Positions 17,393 through 26,151 of a DNA stretch of 42,208 nt are shown in pieces (within the stretch, counting starts at the first letter, position 1; each line of letters starts with the position of its first letter). Origin of the DNA: Roseomonas sp. (GTDB lineage Bacteria; Pseudomonadota; Alphaproteobacteria; Acetobacterales; Acetobacteraceae). The notes below the pieces were generated by a model, which saw nothing but the letters and a program-made list of their open reading frames with translations, was not told the DNA's origin and made no database searches. The DNA lies in contig JADCFQ010000001.1 in the NCBI GenBank assembly GCA_020249435.1, positions 1 through 42,208 on the forward strand, read 5' to 3'. Position numbers and translations under genes: made by a program.

Positions 17393-17731
17393 ATGAGCAA
17401 CCCGACCTTTGAACGTATCGAAGCCGATATCAAGGCGAACCCCGTTGTGCTGTTCATGAAGGGCACACCGGTTTTCCCGCAATGCGGCTTTTCCGCCCGC
17501 GTGGTGCAGATCCTTTCCCACATGGGCGTGCCCTTCAAGGGCGTGAATGTGCTGGAAGATATGGAAATCCGTGAAGGCATCAAGGAATTCACGAATTGGC
17601 CGACCATCCCGCAGCTTTATGTCGGCGGTGAATTCGTGGGCGGCTGCGACATCATCACCGAGATGTTCCAGTCCGGTGAGCTTTCCGGTCTGCTCAAGGA
17701 AAAGGGCGTCGCGCATAAGGCCGACGCCTGA
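17393..17731 (+). CDS. grxD: Monothiol (CGFS) glutaredoxin, Grx4 family
   Basis: A 112-residue monothiol glutaredoxin. The active-site motif is CGFS in [16 protein letters not shown], preceded by VVLFMKGTP. The glutathione-binding [20 protein letters not shown] segment is intact. Grx4 proteins carry a bridging [2Fe-2S] cluster, often shared with a BolA protein, and deliver or sense clusters; the adjacent bolA-like gene fits this. It is the last gene of the purL-bolA-grxD run and is followed 21 bases later by a strong intrinsic terminator. Confidence 0.96.
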   Translation: MSNPTFERIEADIKANPVVLFMKGTPVFPQCGFSARVVQILSHMGVPFKGVNVLEDMEIREGIKEFTNWPTIPQLYVGGEFVGGCDIITEMFQSGELSGLLKEKGVAHKADA

Positions 17732-17752
17732 GGCTTGGCAGCCCCGGACACG

Positions 17753-17783
17753 AAAAACCCCACCTGAAAAGGTGGGGTTTTTT
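17753..17783. terminator. Bidirectional intrinsic terminator
   Basis: A-run, CCCCACCT, GAAA-type loop, AGGTGGGG, T-run: an 8-base-pair GC-rich stem with a tight four-base loop. It is flanked by five A on the left and six T on the right, so it works as a terminator on both strands. It sits between the convergent ends of grxD (17731, plus) and the small secreted protein gene (17790, minus) and serves both. Confidence 0.95.
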
Positions 17784-17789
17784 GTTGGA

Positions 17790-18038
17790 TCAGCCTTCGC
17801 TGGTGGTGCTGCGCGGGGCGCGGTTGCGATTGGCCTTATTGGTGCCGCCCCGCTTCTGCCGATTGGCCTTCTGGCCCTGGGACGTGCTGCGGTTGCGCGT
17901 GGATTGGCTGCGCTGCGTGGTGCTGGTGGTCGCTTCCGTGCCATCAGCGGCGCGGCGCGGCGCCGCATCAGCCGGTACCGTGCTGGTCGCGACCATCAGG
18001 CCACCAAGGGCGGCCAGGAACAAAACCTTCTTCATCAT
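17790..18038 (-). CDS. Small secreted basic Ser/Thr/Asn/Arg-rich protein
   Basis: An 82-residue hypothetical protein. A clear Sec signal peptide (MMKKVLFLAALGGLMVATS, with probable cleavage after ADA near residue 25) precedes a low-complexity mature part rich in Ser, Thr, Arg, Asn, Gln and Lys, with no Cys and almost no hydrophobic residues. The mature part is strongly basic and probably disordered. Expression is supported by a good ribosome-binding site (AGGAAGG, 8 bases before the ATG) and by its own half of the bidirectional terminator. I do not recognise a family. It could bind an acidic surface polymer or nucleic acid, but that is speculation. Confidence 0.7.
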   Translation of the reverse strand: MMKKVLFLAALGGLMVATSTVPADAAPRRAADGTEATTSTTQRSQSTRNRSTSQGQKANRQKRGGTNKANRNRAPRSTTSEG

Positions 18039-18175
18039 GGGATCAACCTTCCTGAGCGAATCGAGAGTTCATGTAGCACGAAACGTCCCAGGACCGCCCA
18101 TGGAAATCACCACACAGCGCCGCTGCCGGTCACCCCATATGATGAAATTTTCTTAATGATGCAAAGGCGGCGAGC

Positions 18176-18898
18176 TTATTCACCACTCGCCCGCGCCTTG
18201 GCTTCCTCGGCACTGCCGATCCCGCCATGCGCCTTGGACCAATTCACCGGGTCTTCCAGGAATTTCCGCACTTCCTTGAGCGCGCCTTCGCTGAAATAGG
18301 GTCGTTCGCGGCAGACCTCCAGCACATCCCACCAGGTGCAAAGGTGGTGAAGGTTCAAGCCCATGCCCTTCATGGTTTCGAAGGAACCAGGGAAGACGCC
18401 GTAATAGAAAACCACGAAGGTATGATCACAAATGGCGCCGGCATCACGCAAGGCATTGGCGAAACGGATTTTGGAGGCGCCATCAGTGGTCAGGTCTTCC
18501 ACCAGCAGCGTGCGCTGGCCGACCGGCACCTCGCCTTCAATCAGCGCATTGCGGCCAAAACCTTTCGGCTTTTTGCGCACATAGGCCATGGGCGCCAGCA
18601 TGCGGTCCGCGATCCAGGCGCCGAAGGGAATCCCCGCCGTCTCACCCCCCACCACGACATCAATCGATTCATAGCCGACATGCCGGCCAATCTTTTCCAC
18701 GCCCAGATCGCAAATCCGGTTGCGCGCACGCGGGAAGGAGATGATTTTGCGGCAATCAATATAGACGGGGCTCTTCCAGCCGCTGGTAAAGGTGTAGGGC
18801 TCTTCCGGGCGGAAATTCACCGCCTTGATTTCAAGCAGGATACGCGCGGTGGTGAGCGCCGCGTCGCGGTCCCAGTCGGAGGCATGAAGGGCGGGCAT
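18176..18898 (-). CDS. pyrE: Orotate phosphoribosyltransferase
   Basis: Fifth step of de novo pyrimidine synthesis: orotate plus PRPP gives OMP. The 240-residue protein contains the [20 protein letters not shown] substrate segment near residues 38-57, the [16 protein letters not shown] region, and the PRPP-binding loop [15 protein letters not shown]. It is slightly longer than the E. coli enzyme because of a C-terminal extension ([11 protein letters not shown] onward), as is common in alphaproteobacteria. It diverges from the ELM1-like gene, with 54 bases between the starts. Confidence 0.96.
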   Translation of the reverse strand: MPALHASDWDRDAALTTARILLEIKAVNFRPEEPYTFTSGWKSPVYIDCRKIISFPRARNRICDLGVEKIGRHVGYESIDVVVGGETAGIPFGAWIADRMLAPMAYVRKKPKGFGRNALIEGEVPVGQRTLLVEDLTTDGASKIRFANALRDAGAICDHTFVVFYYGVFPGSFETMKGMGLNLHHLCTWWDVLEVCRERPYFSEGALKEVRKFLEDPVNWSKAHGGIGSAEEAKARASGE

Positions 18899-18952
18899 GG
18901 ATAGGGCTCCTCTCTTTCCGGGTGTTGGTAATGCGCCAGGGCGGCGGCGTCC

Positions 18953-19897
18953 ATGACCCTGCCCGAGTCGCCCCGGATTTGGGTGCTGGCGGACCCACGC
19001 GCCGGGACGGCAGCCCAGGCCCTGGGCATTGCCGAGCGGTTGAATGAGCCCTTCCGCCGTGTGGATTTGGCCTGGGGGGCTCTGGCGCGGCTGCCCTTAC
19101 CCTTCCCTTCACTGGCCGGGCTGACGCCCGAAGCCCGCGCTGCCTTGGCGCCCCCCTGGCCTGATCTGGTGATATCGGCGGGGCGACGGAGCGCGCCGGT
19201 GGCGCTGTGGCTCAAGCAAAAAGGCGCGCGGCTGGTGCATTGCATGCGGCCAGGCTTTGGCGCGGCGCGTTTCGATCTTTTGGTGATCGGCCAGCATGAT
19301 GCGCCCAAGCAGGCGCCGAATATCCTGCCTATTCTGGGCGCGGCGCATCGGATTTCGCCTGAAAGGCTGGCCGCCGCGCGGGCGGAATTCGCCGCACTTG
19401 CCGCCCTCCCTTCCCCGCGCGTCGCCTTGCTGATGGGCGGGCCACCGCGCGCCGAGGGCATGGATGCGCAGGTGGCCGGCGCCATTGCGGCGAAGGTCGC
19501 GGGTTTTGCGGGCAGCGTGCTGGCCTCTGCCTCGCGCCGCACCGGCAGCCCAGCGGAGGCTGCCATGGCGGCGGCCTTGGCCGGGCATCCGCATCAGCTT
19601 TTCCGCTGGGGCGATGCGCCGCCCAATCCTTATGCCGGCTTCCTCGCCTGGGCGGATCAGGTGGTGGTGACGGGGGATTCGGTTTCCATGCTGTCAGAGG
19701 CCCTTGCGACCAGCGGGCCGGTTTTCATCGCCGATCCCGGCGGGCTTGGGCCGCGCCACACGCGTTTGGCACAAAGCCTGATTGAGGCGGGCCAGGCGCG
19801 GGATTTGGCCGCCGCCCCCGCGCCCTTTCAGCGTGCGGCGCTTGATGAAAGCGGGCGCGTGGCGGCCGAGATCAGGCGGCGCGGTTTGCTGGGGTGA
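18953..19897 (+). CDS. Mitochondrial fission ELM1 family protein
   Basis: A 314-residue member of the ELM1 family, named for the plant mitochondrial fission protein but widespread in alphaproteobacteria. Characteristic segments are [20 protein letters not shown] near the N-terminus, [19 protein letters not shown] in the middle with its adjacent [17 protein letters not shown], and a glycosyltransferase-like C-terminal half ([20 protein letters not shown]). The bacterial function is not established. The GT-B-like look of the C-terminal half suggests a nucleotide-sugar-related activity, which is inference. The ATG at 18953 is in the short divergent gap with pyrE. Confidence 0.88.
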   Translation: MTLPESPRIWVLADPRAGTAAQALGIAERLNEPFRRVDLAWGALARLPLPFPSLAGLTPEARAALAPPWPDLVISAGRRSAPVALWLKQKGARLVHCMRPGFGAARFDLLVIGQHDAPKQAPNILPILGAAHRISPERLAAARAEFAALAALPSPRVALLMGGPPRAEGMDAQVAGAIAAKVAGFAGSVLASASRRTGSPAEAAMAAALAGHPHQLFRWGDAPPNPYAGFLAWADQVVVTGDSVSMLSEALATSGPVFIADPGGLGPRHTRLAQSLIEAGQARDLAAAPAPFQRAALDESGRVAAEIRRRGLLG

Positions 19898-19951
19898 ATT
19901 GCGCTTTCATGAGGATTTCATACAGCCAAGCTGATGCTGCGGGTGATCCGG

Positions 19952-19975
19952 CGCGGAACTGGTTTATGTTCCGCG
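19952..19975 (+). repeat. Perfect 8-bp inverted repeat upstream of the glutamate-synthase-like gene
   Basis: CGCGGAAC (19952-19959) and GTTCCGCG (19968-19975) are perfect inverted arms around the 8-base spacer TGGTTTAT. The pair lies 54 bases after the ELM1-like stop codon and 21 bases before the next ATG. No T-run follows. It could be an operator or an mRNA hairpin close to the ribosome-binding region. Confidence 0.45.
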
Positions 19976-19996
19976 TAATCTCATAGAGGTGCCGCC

Positions 19997-21622
19997 ATGA
20001 CCCGCAGCCTGAGCCTTGCGTTTTCGCCCCGCTTCATCTGCCTGACCTTGGCCTTGCTGGCGGCGCTTGGCTTTGCCGTGGCGCTGATCATCGCACCTGG
20101 TTTCTGGACCGGCTTGGGTTTTGTGCTGGCCGCCGCGCTCAGCACGCTTGGCTTGCGCGATCTTTTCCACCCAAGCCACGCCATTCTGCGCAATTATCCA
20201 ATCGCAGCGCATCTCCGTTTCATCATGGAAGAAATCCGCCCGGAGATGCGGCAATATTTCTTCGAGGATGAAAAACACGGCACGCCCTTCAGCCGCGACA
20301 AGCGCGCCATTGTTTATCAGCGCGCCAAGAAGCAATTGGATAAGCGGCCCTTCGGCACGCAATATGATGTCTATGAAACCGGCTTTGAATGGTTGCAGCA
20401 TTCGCTCGCAGCCCGCGCACCGGCCAAGGAATTGCCGCGCATTCTGATCGGCGGGCCGGCCTGCACGCGGCCTTATTCGGCTTCGATATTGAATATCTCG
20501 GCCATGAGTTTCGGCTCGCTCTCCGCCAATGCCATTCGCGCGCTGAACCAGGGGGCGAAGCGCGGGGGCTTTGCGCATGATACGGGCGAAGGCGGGCTTA
20601 GCCCCTATCACCGCGAAGCGGGCGGTGATCTGATCTGGGAAATCGGTTCCGGCTATTTCAGCGCGCGCAACCCGGATGGCAGTTTTTCACCGGAACGCTT
20701 CGCGGAAGTGGCGGCACTTGATCAGGTGAAAATGGTCGAGCTGAAACTGAGCCAAGGCGCCAAGCCAGGCCATGGCGGCGTGCTGCCGGCGGCCAAGGTC
20801 AGCGCGGAAATCGCGGCGACGCGCGGCGTGCCGATGGGGCAGGATTGCGTTTCCCCGCCCGCCCATACGGCGTTTTCCACGCCGGTTGAAATGATGCGCT
20901 TCATTGCCGAAATGCGCCGCCTGTCTGGCGGCAAGCCGGCGGGCTTCAAGCTGTGTATCGGTCATCCTTGGGAATTCCTCGCCATCTGCAAGGCCATGAT
21001 CGAAACCGGGATTGCGCCGGATTTCATTGTGATTGATGGCGCAGAAGGTGGCACCGGCGCGGCGCCCTTGGAATTCATGGATCATGTCGGCATGCCGCTC
21101 CGCGAAGGTTTGAGCTTCGCGCATAATGCGCTGATCGGCATTGGGCTCCGCGATCAGATCAGGCTTGGCGCCAGTGGGAAAATCGCGACGGCCTTTGACA
21201 TGGCGCGCGCTTTGGCGCTTGGCGCTGATTGGTGCAATGCGGCGCGCGGCTTCATGTTTTCCATCGGCTGCATTCAATCGCTTTCCTGCCATACGGATCA
21301 CTGCCCGACCGGTGTGGCGACGCAAGACCCCACACGCCAACGCGCGCTGCGCGTGCCGGATAAGGCGCCTCGCGTGCATCAATTCCATGCTGCCACCTTG
21401 GAAGCCTTGAATGAATTGGTGGCCGCCGCGGGGCTTTCCCATCCATCCGAATTGCGCGCGGAACATTTCAGCCGGCGCATCGCGCCCAGTGTGGTGGAAA
21501 GCTTTGCCGAGCTTTACCCGCCGTTGCCACCCGGCGCCTTGCTGTCCGGCACGGATGATCCGCGCTTTGCCGAAGCCTGGGCGCTGGCCGATGCGCATAG
21601 CTTCGCGCCGCGCCGCGCGTGA
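19997..21622 (+). CDS. Membrane-anchored FMN-binding glutamate-synthase-domain protein
   Basis: A 541-residue protein. Two membrane segments at about residues 12-50 anchor a large cytoplasmic domain related to the FMN/iron-sulfur synthase domain of glutamate synthase. Visible are the FMN-barrel segments NISAMSFGSLSANAI and IDGAEGGTGAAPLEFMD, and a [3Fe-4S] cysteine set C425, C431, C436 with C-X5-C-X4-C spacing in GCIQSLSCHTDHCPTGVA. The glutaminase domain of true GltB is missing, so it is not a complete glutamate synthase. The electron donor and substrate are unknown. The downstream DUF1232 gene overlaps its stop codon, suggesting a functional pair at the membrane. Confidence 0.9.
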   Translation: MTRSLSLAFSPRFICLTLALLAALGFAVALIIAPGFWTGLGFVLAAALSTLGLRDLFHPSHAILRNYPIAAHLRFIMEEIRPEMRQYFFEDEKHGTPFSRDKRAIVYQRAKKQLDKRPFGTQYDVYETGFEWLQHSLAARAPAKELPRILIGGPACTRPYSASILNISAMSFGSLSANAIRALNQGAKRGGFAHDTGEGGLSPYHREAGGDLIWEIGSGYFSARNPDGSFSPERFAEVAALDQVKMVELKLSQGAKPGHGGVLPAAKVSAEIAATRGVPMGQDCVSPPAHTAFSTPVEMMRFIAEMRRLSGGKPAGFKLCIGHPWEFLAICKAMIETGIAPDFIVIDGAEGGTGAAPLEFMDHVGMPLREGLSFAHNALIGIGLRDQIRLGASGKIATAFDMARALALGADWCNAARGFMFSIGCIQSLSCHTDHCPTGVATQDPTRQRALRVPDKAPRVHQFHAATLEALNELVAAAGLSHPSELRAEHFSRRIAPSVVESFAELYPPLPPGALLSGTDDPRFAEAWALADAHSFAPRRA

Positions 21623-21996
21623 TCACCCTTTGGCAACGCTTGCGCTTCTGGGCGCGCTTGGTGCTGCGCGATGGGCTGGCGCTGTACATCGCCGCACGTG
21701 ATCCGCGCACGCCATGGTTTGCCAAGCTGCTGGCGCTTTTAGTAGCGGCCTATGCGCTTTCCCCGATTGACCTGATCCCCGATGCCATTCCGGTGCTTGG
21801 ATTTCTGGATGAACTCATCCTGCTGCCCATCGCTATTGCGCTGATTGCGCGGCTGATCCCAAGCGAGATCATGGCCGAAAGCCGCGCCGCAGCACAGGCC
21901 ATGGTGGAAAAGCCGCGCAGCAAGGCGGGGGCCGCCATCATTATCGCGATTTGGGCCTTGGCGGCTGGGGCGCTGCTTTGGTGGGTGTTGCGCTGA
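21619..21996 (+). CDS. YkvA-like DUF1232 membrane protein
   Basis: A 125-residue protein with the DUF1232 (YkvA) signature AYALSPIDLIPDAIPVLGFL at about residues 45-64, which enters the membrane, and one further hydrophobic segment at the C-terminus (about 104-124). Family function is unknown. Translation starts with GTG at 21619, overlapping the TGA of the glutamate-synthase-like gene, so the two are coupled. Confidence 0.88.
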   Translation: MITLWQRLRFWARLVLRDGLALYIAARDPRTPWFAKLLALLVAAYALSPIDLIPDAIPVLGFLDELILLPIAIALIARLIPSEIMAESRAAAQAMVEKPRSKAGAAIIIAIWALAAGALLWWVLR

Positions 21997-22005
21997 CGCC
22001 TGCGT

Positions 22006-22362
22006 TCAGGGAATGCTGGACGGAAATTGATGCAACCCATCGTCACGAAGCAGTACGGGCACCACTTGCGTCACGGCCCCAAGCGGCAGCGCGCCATAAA
22101 GATGCGGAAACAAACCGGGCCGAGAGCCGCCGCTCGCGGGTTCCCATTTCAGTGCCTCAGCCAAGGCATCTGCGGCAACCTCAACCATCAGCAAATCGGT
22201 GATGCCTGCGCGATGCTTGGCAGCGCTGGCGCGCAGCTGCGCCGCGGTGGAAAAATGCAAAAAACCATCGCGCCGATCATCCGCGCTGCCATGATAGGCA
22301 CCGGCCTGTTCAGCCGCCTGCCAATCCGCTGCGCGCACCAGGGTGTAAATCAACTTTTCCAT
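22006..22362 (-). CDS. DUF952 domain protein
   Basis: A 118-residue protein covering one DUF952 domain. The signature is IYTLVRAADWQAAEQAGAY, RRDGFLHFSTAAQL, and FPHLYGALPLGAV near the C-terminus. DUF952 resembles small ADP-ribosyltransferase-fold proteins, but a reaction has not been assigned to my knowledge. Length is normal. It is convergent with the DUF1232 gene (9 bases apart) and divergent from the CoA transferase gene. Confidence 0.88.
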   Translation of the reverse strand: MEKLIYTLVRAADWQAAEQAGAYHGSADDRRDGFLHFSTAAQLRASAAKHRAGITDLLMVEVAADALAEALKWEPASGGSRPGLFPHLYGALPLGAVTQVVPVLLRDDGLHQFPSSIP

Positions 22363-22436
22363 GAAGGGTGCTTTAGACGATCACGCCGATGGGGCAAAGC
22401 GCCTGCTTTACCTTATGTTCAAATCGCCTAAGCTTC

Positions 22437-22451
22437 GGCGCTGGCAGCGCC
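22437..22451. promoter_or_regulatory. Palindrome in the divergent gap before the CoA transferase gene
   Basis: GGCGCTGGCAGCGCC is a perfect 6-base inverted repeat around a 3-base centre. It lies 49 bases upstream of the CoA transferase ATG and 75 bases from the divergent DUF952 start. It could be an operator; GC-rich palindromes of this length also arise by chance in such DNA. Confidence 0.25.
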
Positions 22452-22499
22452 TTCGGGCGGGCGCGCCGCCACGCCCAACACCGCCCACAGGTTTTTCTG

Positions 22500-23642
22500 A
22501 TGCATCCGCTTCCGCTTGCCGGTATTCGCGTTGTCGAATTCTCCCACATGGTCATGGGGCCGACATGCGGCCTGGTGCTGGCTGATCTGGGCGCCGAGGT
22601 GATCAAGATTGAACCGCCCGGCAAGGGGGACCGCACGCGCTATCTGGTCGCTTCCGGCACAGGTTTCTTTCCCGCCTTCAGCCGCAACAAGAAAAGCGTG
22701 ACGCTGGATACGGAAAACGCCGAAGAATTGGAATTGCTGCGCGATCTGATTGATACGGCGGATGTAGTGGTAGAGAATTTCCGCCCCGGCGGCCTGGCCG
22801 CAAAGGGCCTTGGCTATGAAGCGCTGTCGGCGCGCAACCCTCGGCTGATCTATTGCTCGCTCAAGGGATATCTACCGGGGCCTTATGAAAACCGCACTGC
22901 CTTGGATGAGGTGGTGCAGATGCAATCAGGGCTTGCCTATATGACCGGCCCGCCAGGGCGGCCCTTGCGCGCCGGCGCGCCGGTGAATGACATGATGGGC
23001 GGCATGTTCGGCGCCATTTCAATACTTGGTGCGCTGCGCCAGCGCGATGCCACCGGGCGCGGGCAATATCTGCAGGCGGGCCTCTTTGAAAACGCTGCCT
23101 TCCTGGTTTCGACGGCCATGCTGCAACAGGCCATTACCGGCAAGGCGCCCGACCCCATGCCTGCCGGTCGGCGCGCCTGGGGCGTTTATGATGTTTTCGA
23201 TACTGCCGATGACGAACAGATTTTCATCGGCGTGGTGACGGAACGCCAATGGGAAATTTTCACGCGCGAATTGAATGAACCCGCGCTGAGCAACCCGGAC
23301 TACGCCAGCAATACCGAACGCGCCAAGCGCCGCGAAACCCTGATCCCGCTTGTGCAATCCTTCCTGAAGAAGCGCAATGTGGCAGAGCTTGAGGAAATGT
23401 GCGCGCGTGCCGGTCTGCCCTATTCACGCATCGCCAAGCCTTGGGATTTGTTCGAAGACGCGCATCTGCTGGCAAGCGGCGGTTTTCATGACGTGACGCT
23501 CAGCGATGGCAGCCGCGCCAAGGTGCCGGCGCTGCCGATGCAGTTCGGTGCTGAACGCCTGCCTTTGCGCCACGATCTGCCAAGCCCTGGGCAGCATAAT
23601 GCAGAGATTCTTGACCCGCTGCGCAAGTCAAAGAATGTCTGA
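22500..23642 (+). CDS. CaiB/BaiF family (class III) CoA-transferase homologue
   Basis: A 380-residue class III CoA-transferase. The N-terminal [18 protein letters not shown] (residues 4-21), the [16 protein letters not shown] segment and [17 protein letters not shown] (90-106) are typical. The position that holds the catalytic Asp in formyl-CoA transferase (the G-Q-x-V-D-V-S-L motif) reads GQYLQAGL here, putting Gln192 where Asp is expected. This belongs to a subset of the family with an LFEN continuation, or the activity is altered. The frame is open upstream, but the ATG at 22500 begins the family-like N-terminus. A gamma-carbonic anhydrase gene follows after 38 bases. Confidence 0.9.
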   Translation: MHPLPLAGIRVVEFSHMVMGPTCGLVLADLGAEVIKIEPPGKGDRTRYLVASGTGFFPAFSRNKKSVTLDTENAEELELLRDLIDTADVVVENFRPGGLAAKGLGYEALSARNPRLIYCSLKGYLPGPYENRTALDEVVQMQSGLAYMTGPPGRPLRAGAPVNDMMGGMFGAISILGALRQRDATGRGQYLQAGLFENAAFLVSTAMLQQAITGKAPDPMPAGRRAWGVYDVFDTADDEQIFIGVVTERQWEIFTRELNEPALSNPDYASNTERAKRRETLIPLVQSFLKKRNVAELEEMCARAGLPYSRIAKPWDLFEDAHLLASGGFHDVTLSDGSRAKVPALPMQFGAERLPLRHDLPSPGQHNAEILDPLRKSKNV

Positions 23643-23680
23643 AAAACCCGATAGCTCTTCAATCCGAAAGGATAGCCACC

Positions 23681-24211
23681 ATGCCGATCTATGCGCTTGA
23701 TGATCTTATGCCCCAGACACCTGACAAGGGCCGCTTTTGGGTGGCGCCAGATGCGCAGGTGATGGGTAATGTGATCCTGGCCGAGGATGTGGGCATTTGG
23801 TTCGGCGCCGTGATCCGTGGCGATAATGAACCGATCAGCATTGGCGCGCGCAGCAATATCCAGGAAGGTTCCGTACTGCATTCCGATGTCGGTTTTCCCT
23901 TGACGATCGGTGCGGATGTGACGGTTGGGCATCGCGCCATTCTGCATGGCTGCACCATTGGCGATGGCGCGCTGATTGGCATGGGGGCGACGGTGATGAA
24001 TGGGGCGCGCATTGGCGCTGGCAGCATCATCGGCGCCGGTGCCTTGGTCACGGAAGGCAAGGAAATCCCGGAACGTTCACTGGTGATGGGCGCGCCGGCC
24101 AAGGTTATCCGCGCGCTTGACGCTGAAACCGCCGCGCGCCTTTTGGCCTCGGCCGCGCATTATGTGGAAAATGCGCGGCGCTTCGCCCGTGGCTTGCGGC
24201 GCATAGATTAG
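23681..24211 (+). CDS. Gamma-carbonic anhydrase family protein
   Basis: A 176-residue left-handed beta-helix protein made of hexapeptide repeats. The pattern [21 protein letters not shown] is followed by [31 protein letters not shown] with metal-ligand histidines. A C-terminal helix ([18 protein letters not shown]) packs the trimer. Homologues include PaaY, YrdA and CaiE-type proteins. With a CoA transferase upstream it may be a PaaY/CaiE-like accessory such as a thioesterase, rather than a true carbonic anhydrase; this is inference. It is convergent with the Bug-protein gene, 5 bases apart. Confidence 0.92.
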   Translation: MPIYALDDLMPQTPDKGRFWVAPDAQVMGNVILAEDVGIWFGAVIRGDNEPISIGARSNIQEGSVLHSDVGFPLTIGADVTVGHRAILHGCTIGDGALIGMGATVMNGARIGAGSIIGAGALVTEGKEIPERSLVMGAPAKVIRALDAETAARLLASAAHYVENARRFARGLRRID

Positions 24212-24216
24212 GGATT

Positions 24217-25200
24217 TCAGCTTGCGTCTATCTGCAAGCCTTCGCGCTTGATCACATCAGACCATTTGGTGATTTCACTCGCGACGAAGGCGCCGAATTG
24301 TTGCGCGCTGCCGATCATCGGCACGCCGCCCAATTCCTCGAAGCGCTTCACTGTTTCCGGCAGTGCGAGCATCGCCATCACATCGGCATTGATGCTGTTG
24401 ATGATCTCGGCTGGCATGGCGGCCTGGCCGAAAACGCCGAACCAGGTATTCACTTCGTAATTCGCAAGCTCCGGCATGGTTTCGCGCATCGCCGGCACAT
24501 TGGGCAGTAGCGGGTGGCGTTCCTTGCTGGTGACGGCCAGGGCGCGCACACGGCCACCCTGGATATGGCCCATGATGCCGGTCAAGTTATCAATCAGGAA
24601 GGTGACATTGCCGGCGAGCAATTCAATCTGCGCCGGGGCGGAACCTCGTGTTGGCACATGAATCGCCTGGGCGTTTAGCATTTGCAGAAACAGCACCGGC
24701 GAAAGATGCGTGGATTGGCCGACACCGGTTGAGACATAGGGGATCTCACCTGGCTTGGCGCGCAGCATGGCGGCAAGCTCAGCCACATTCTGCGCCGGGA
24801 CGTTGTTGTTCACCACCAGCACATTCGGGCCAGCGATGGTGCCGGCGATGGGGGCGATTTGTTCCGCGCGATACGGAAGGTTGCGGAACAGGGAATAACC
24901 AATCGCTTGCGGGCCGATATTGCCCATGAGCAGCGTCAGGCCATCCGGGCGTGCACGCACCATTTCAACCGTGCCAATGGTGCCGCCCGCGCCAGTGCGA
25001 TTTTCCACCACCACCGGCGTGCCCCAGCGTGGCTGCAGGAACTGCGCGAGCAGCCTTCCCATAATATCCGTCGTGCCACCCGCAGCGGCGGGGACGATGA
25101 TGCGCACCTGCCCAGTCGGGCGCCAGGATTGCGCGCGGGCAATGGCGGGCGCGGCAAGCAGCGGCAGGGCAAGAGCAGCGCGGCGGGAAACTTGGGTCAT
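24217..25200 (-). CDS. Bug-family (TctC-like) periplasmic substrate-binding protein
   Basis: A 327-residue extracytoplasmic binding protein of the tripartite tricarboxylate transporter type. An N-terminal export signal (residues 1-23) contains a twin-Arg-like SRRAALALPLLAAPA. The Bug signature follows: VRIIVPAAAGGTTDIMGRLLA, VVVENRTGAGGTIG and YVSTGVGQSTHLSPVLF. Ligand unknown, probably a carboxylate or amide-like molecule. No TctA or TctB membrane gene is nearby, so it is one of the orphan Bug proteins common in this group. The start at 25200 is preferred over 25233 because GGGAGG lies just upstream. It is the last gene of the minus-strand block after rfbD. Confidence 0.93.
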   Translation of the reverse strand: MTQVSRRAALALPLLAAPAIARAQSWRPTGQVRIIVPAAAGGTTDIMGRLLAQFLQPRWGTPVVVENRTGAGGTIGTVEMVRARPDGLTLLMGNIGPQAIGYSLFRNLPYRAEQIAPIAGTIAGPNVLVVNNNVPAQNVAELAAMLRAKPGEIPYVSTGVGQSTHLSPVLFLQMLNAQAIHVPTRGSAPAQIELLAGNVTFLIDNLTGIMGHIQGGRVRALAVTSKERHPLLPNVPAMRETMPELANYEVNTWFGVFGQAAMPAEIINSINADVMAMLALPETVKRFEELGGVPMIGSAQQFGAFVASEITKWSDVIKREGLQIDAS

Positions 25201-25261
25201 GAGGGATCCTCCCTTTGATCTTGGGATCATCATGCCGCCGAAAGCTATTTTCGGGAAGGCG

Positions 25262-26149
25262 TCAGGCTTGGCGCAGCGCGGCCATCACGCGGGCAAGCCC
25301 GGCTTCCCAGGGCGGCAGCGCCACGCCGAAGCTCTGCGCAAGCTTACCATTATCCAGCCGGCCATCAGCGGGCCGCCTGGCCTTGGTCGGGTAATCGGCG
25401 GTGGTGATGGCATGCACCTTGGGGCGCTTGCCACCATGCTTGGCATGCAGGTCGAAAATCGCCTCGGCAAAGCCATGCCAGGTTGTGAAGCCGCCACCGG
25501 TTGCGTGATAGGTGCCGGCAAGATCATCGCGCCAGCCGTGATCGCGGAGCCGCGCCAGAATGGAGGTGATGGCATCAGCAAGATCAGGCGCTGCGGTCGG
25601 GCTGCCCCATTGATCCGCCACCACCCGAAGCTCCGGCCGCTGTTCGCTGAGCGCCAGCATAGTGCGCAGAAAATTCTTGCCCATGGGCGCGAAGACCCAA
25701 GCAGTGCGCAGGATGATGCTGCGCGGATTGGCCGCCTGCGCCGCCCATTCACCAGCGAGCTTGGTGCGGCCATAGGCGCCGAGCGGATTGGGCAAATCGC
25801 TTTCCAGATAAGGCGCGCCTTTCAGCCCATCAAAAACATAATCAGTGGAAATCTGGATGATGTGGATGCCTGCTTCATGCGAAAGCCGCCCCAGCAAGGC
25901 CGGCCCAAGCGCATTGGCGCGAAAGGCACTGACCTCATCATCTTCCGCCGCATCAACGGCCGTCCAGGCGGCGCAATTCACCACGGCATCAGGCTTCAGC
26001 GCGGCAAAGGCAGCGATCACTGTCTCGGGCTTGTCGAATTCCAATTCCGGCTGGCCAACCAACAGCGCCTCAAACCCTTGCGCGGGCAGTGCCGCTTCAA
26101 GCCCGGTCGCCAATTGCCCGCCACGCCCGGTGACGAGGATGCGGCGCAT
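25262..26149 (-). CDS. rfbD: dTDP-4-dehydrorhamnose reductase
   Basis: Last step of dTDP-L-rhamnose synthesis: NAD(P)H reduction of dTDP-4-dehydro-L-rhamnose. The 295-residue SDR-fold protein has the Rossmann start RRILVTGRGGQLATGLE, the VNCAAWTAVDAAEDD segment (family hallmark), ISTDYVFDG, and the catalytic YGRTK. The ATG at 26149 lies 2 bases after the rfbC stop codon. Fourth gene of the rfbB-A-C-D operon. Confidence 0.95.
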   Translation of the reverse strand: MRRILVTGRGGQLATGLEAALPAQGFEALLVGQPELEFDKPETVIAAFAALKPDAVVNCAAWTAVDAAEDDEVSAFRANALGPALLGRLSHEAGIHIIQISTDYVFDGLKGAPYLESDLPNPLGAYGRTKLAGEWAAQAANPRSIILRTAWVFAPMGKNFLRTMLALSEQRPELRVVADQWGSPTAAPDLADAITSILARLRDHGWRDDLAGTYHATGGGFTTWHGFAEAIFDLHAKHGGKRPKVHAITTADYPTKARRPADGRLDNGKLAQSFGVALPPWEAGLARVMAALRQA

Positions 26150-26151
26150 TA

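Noticed and set aside
24217-25200. A complete tripartite tricarboxylate transporter
   Set aside because: Only the binding protein is present; no TctA-like or TctB-like membrane gene occurs nearby.
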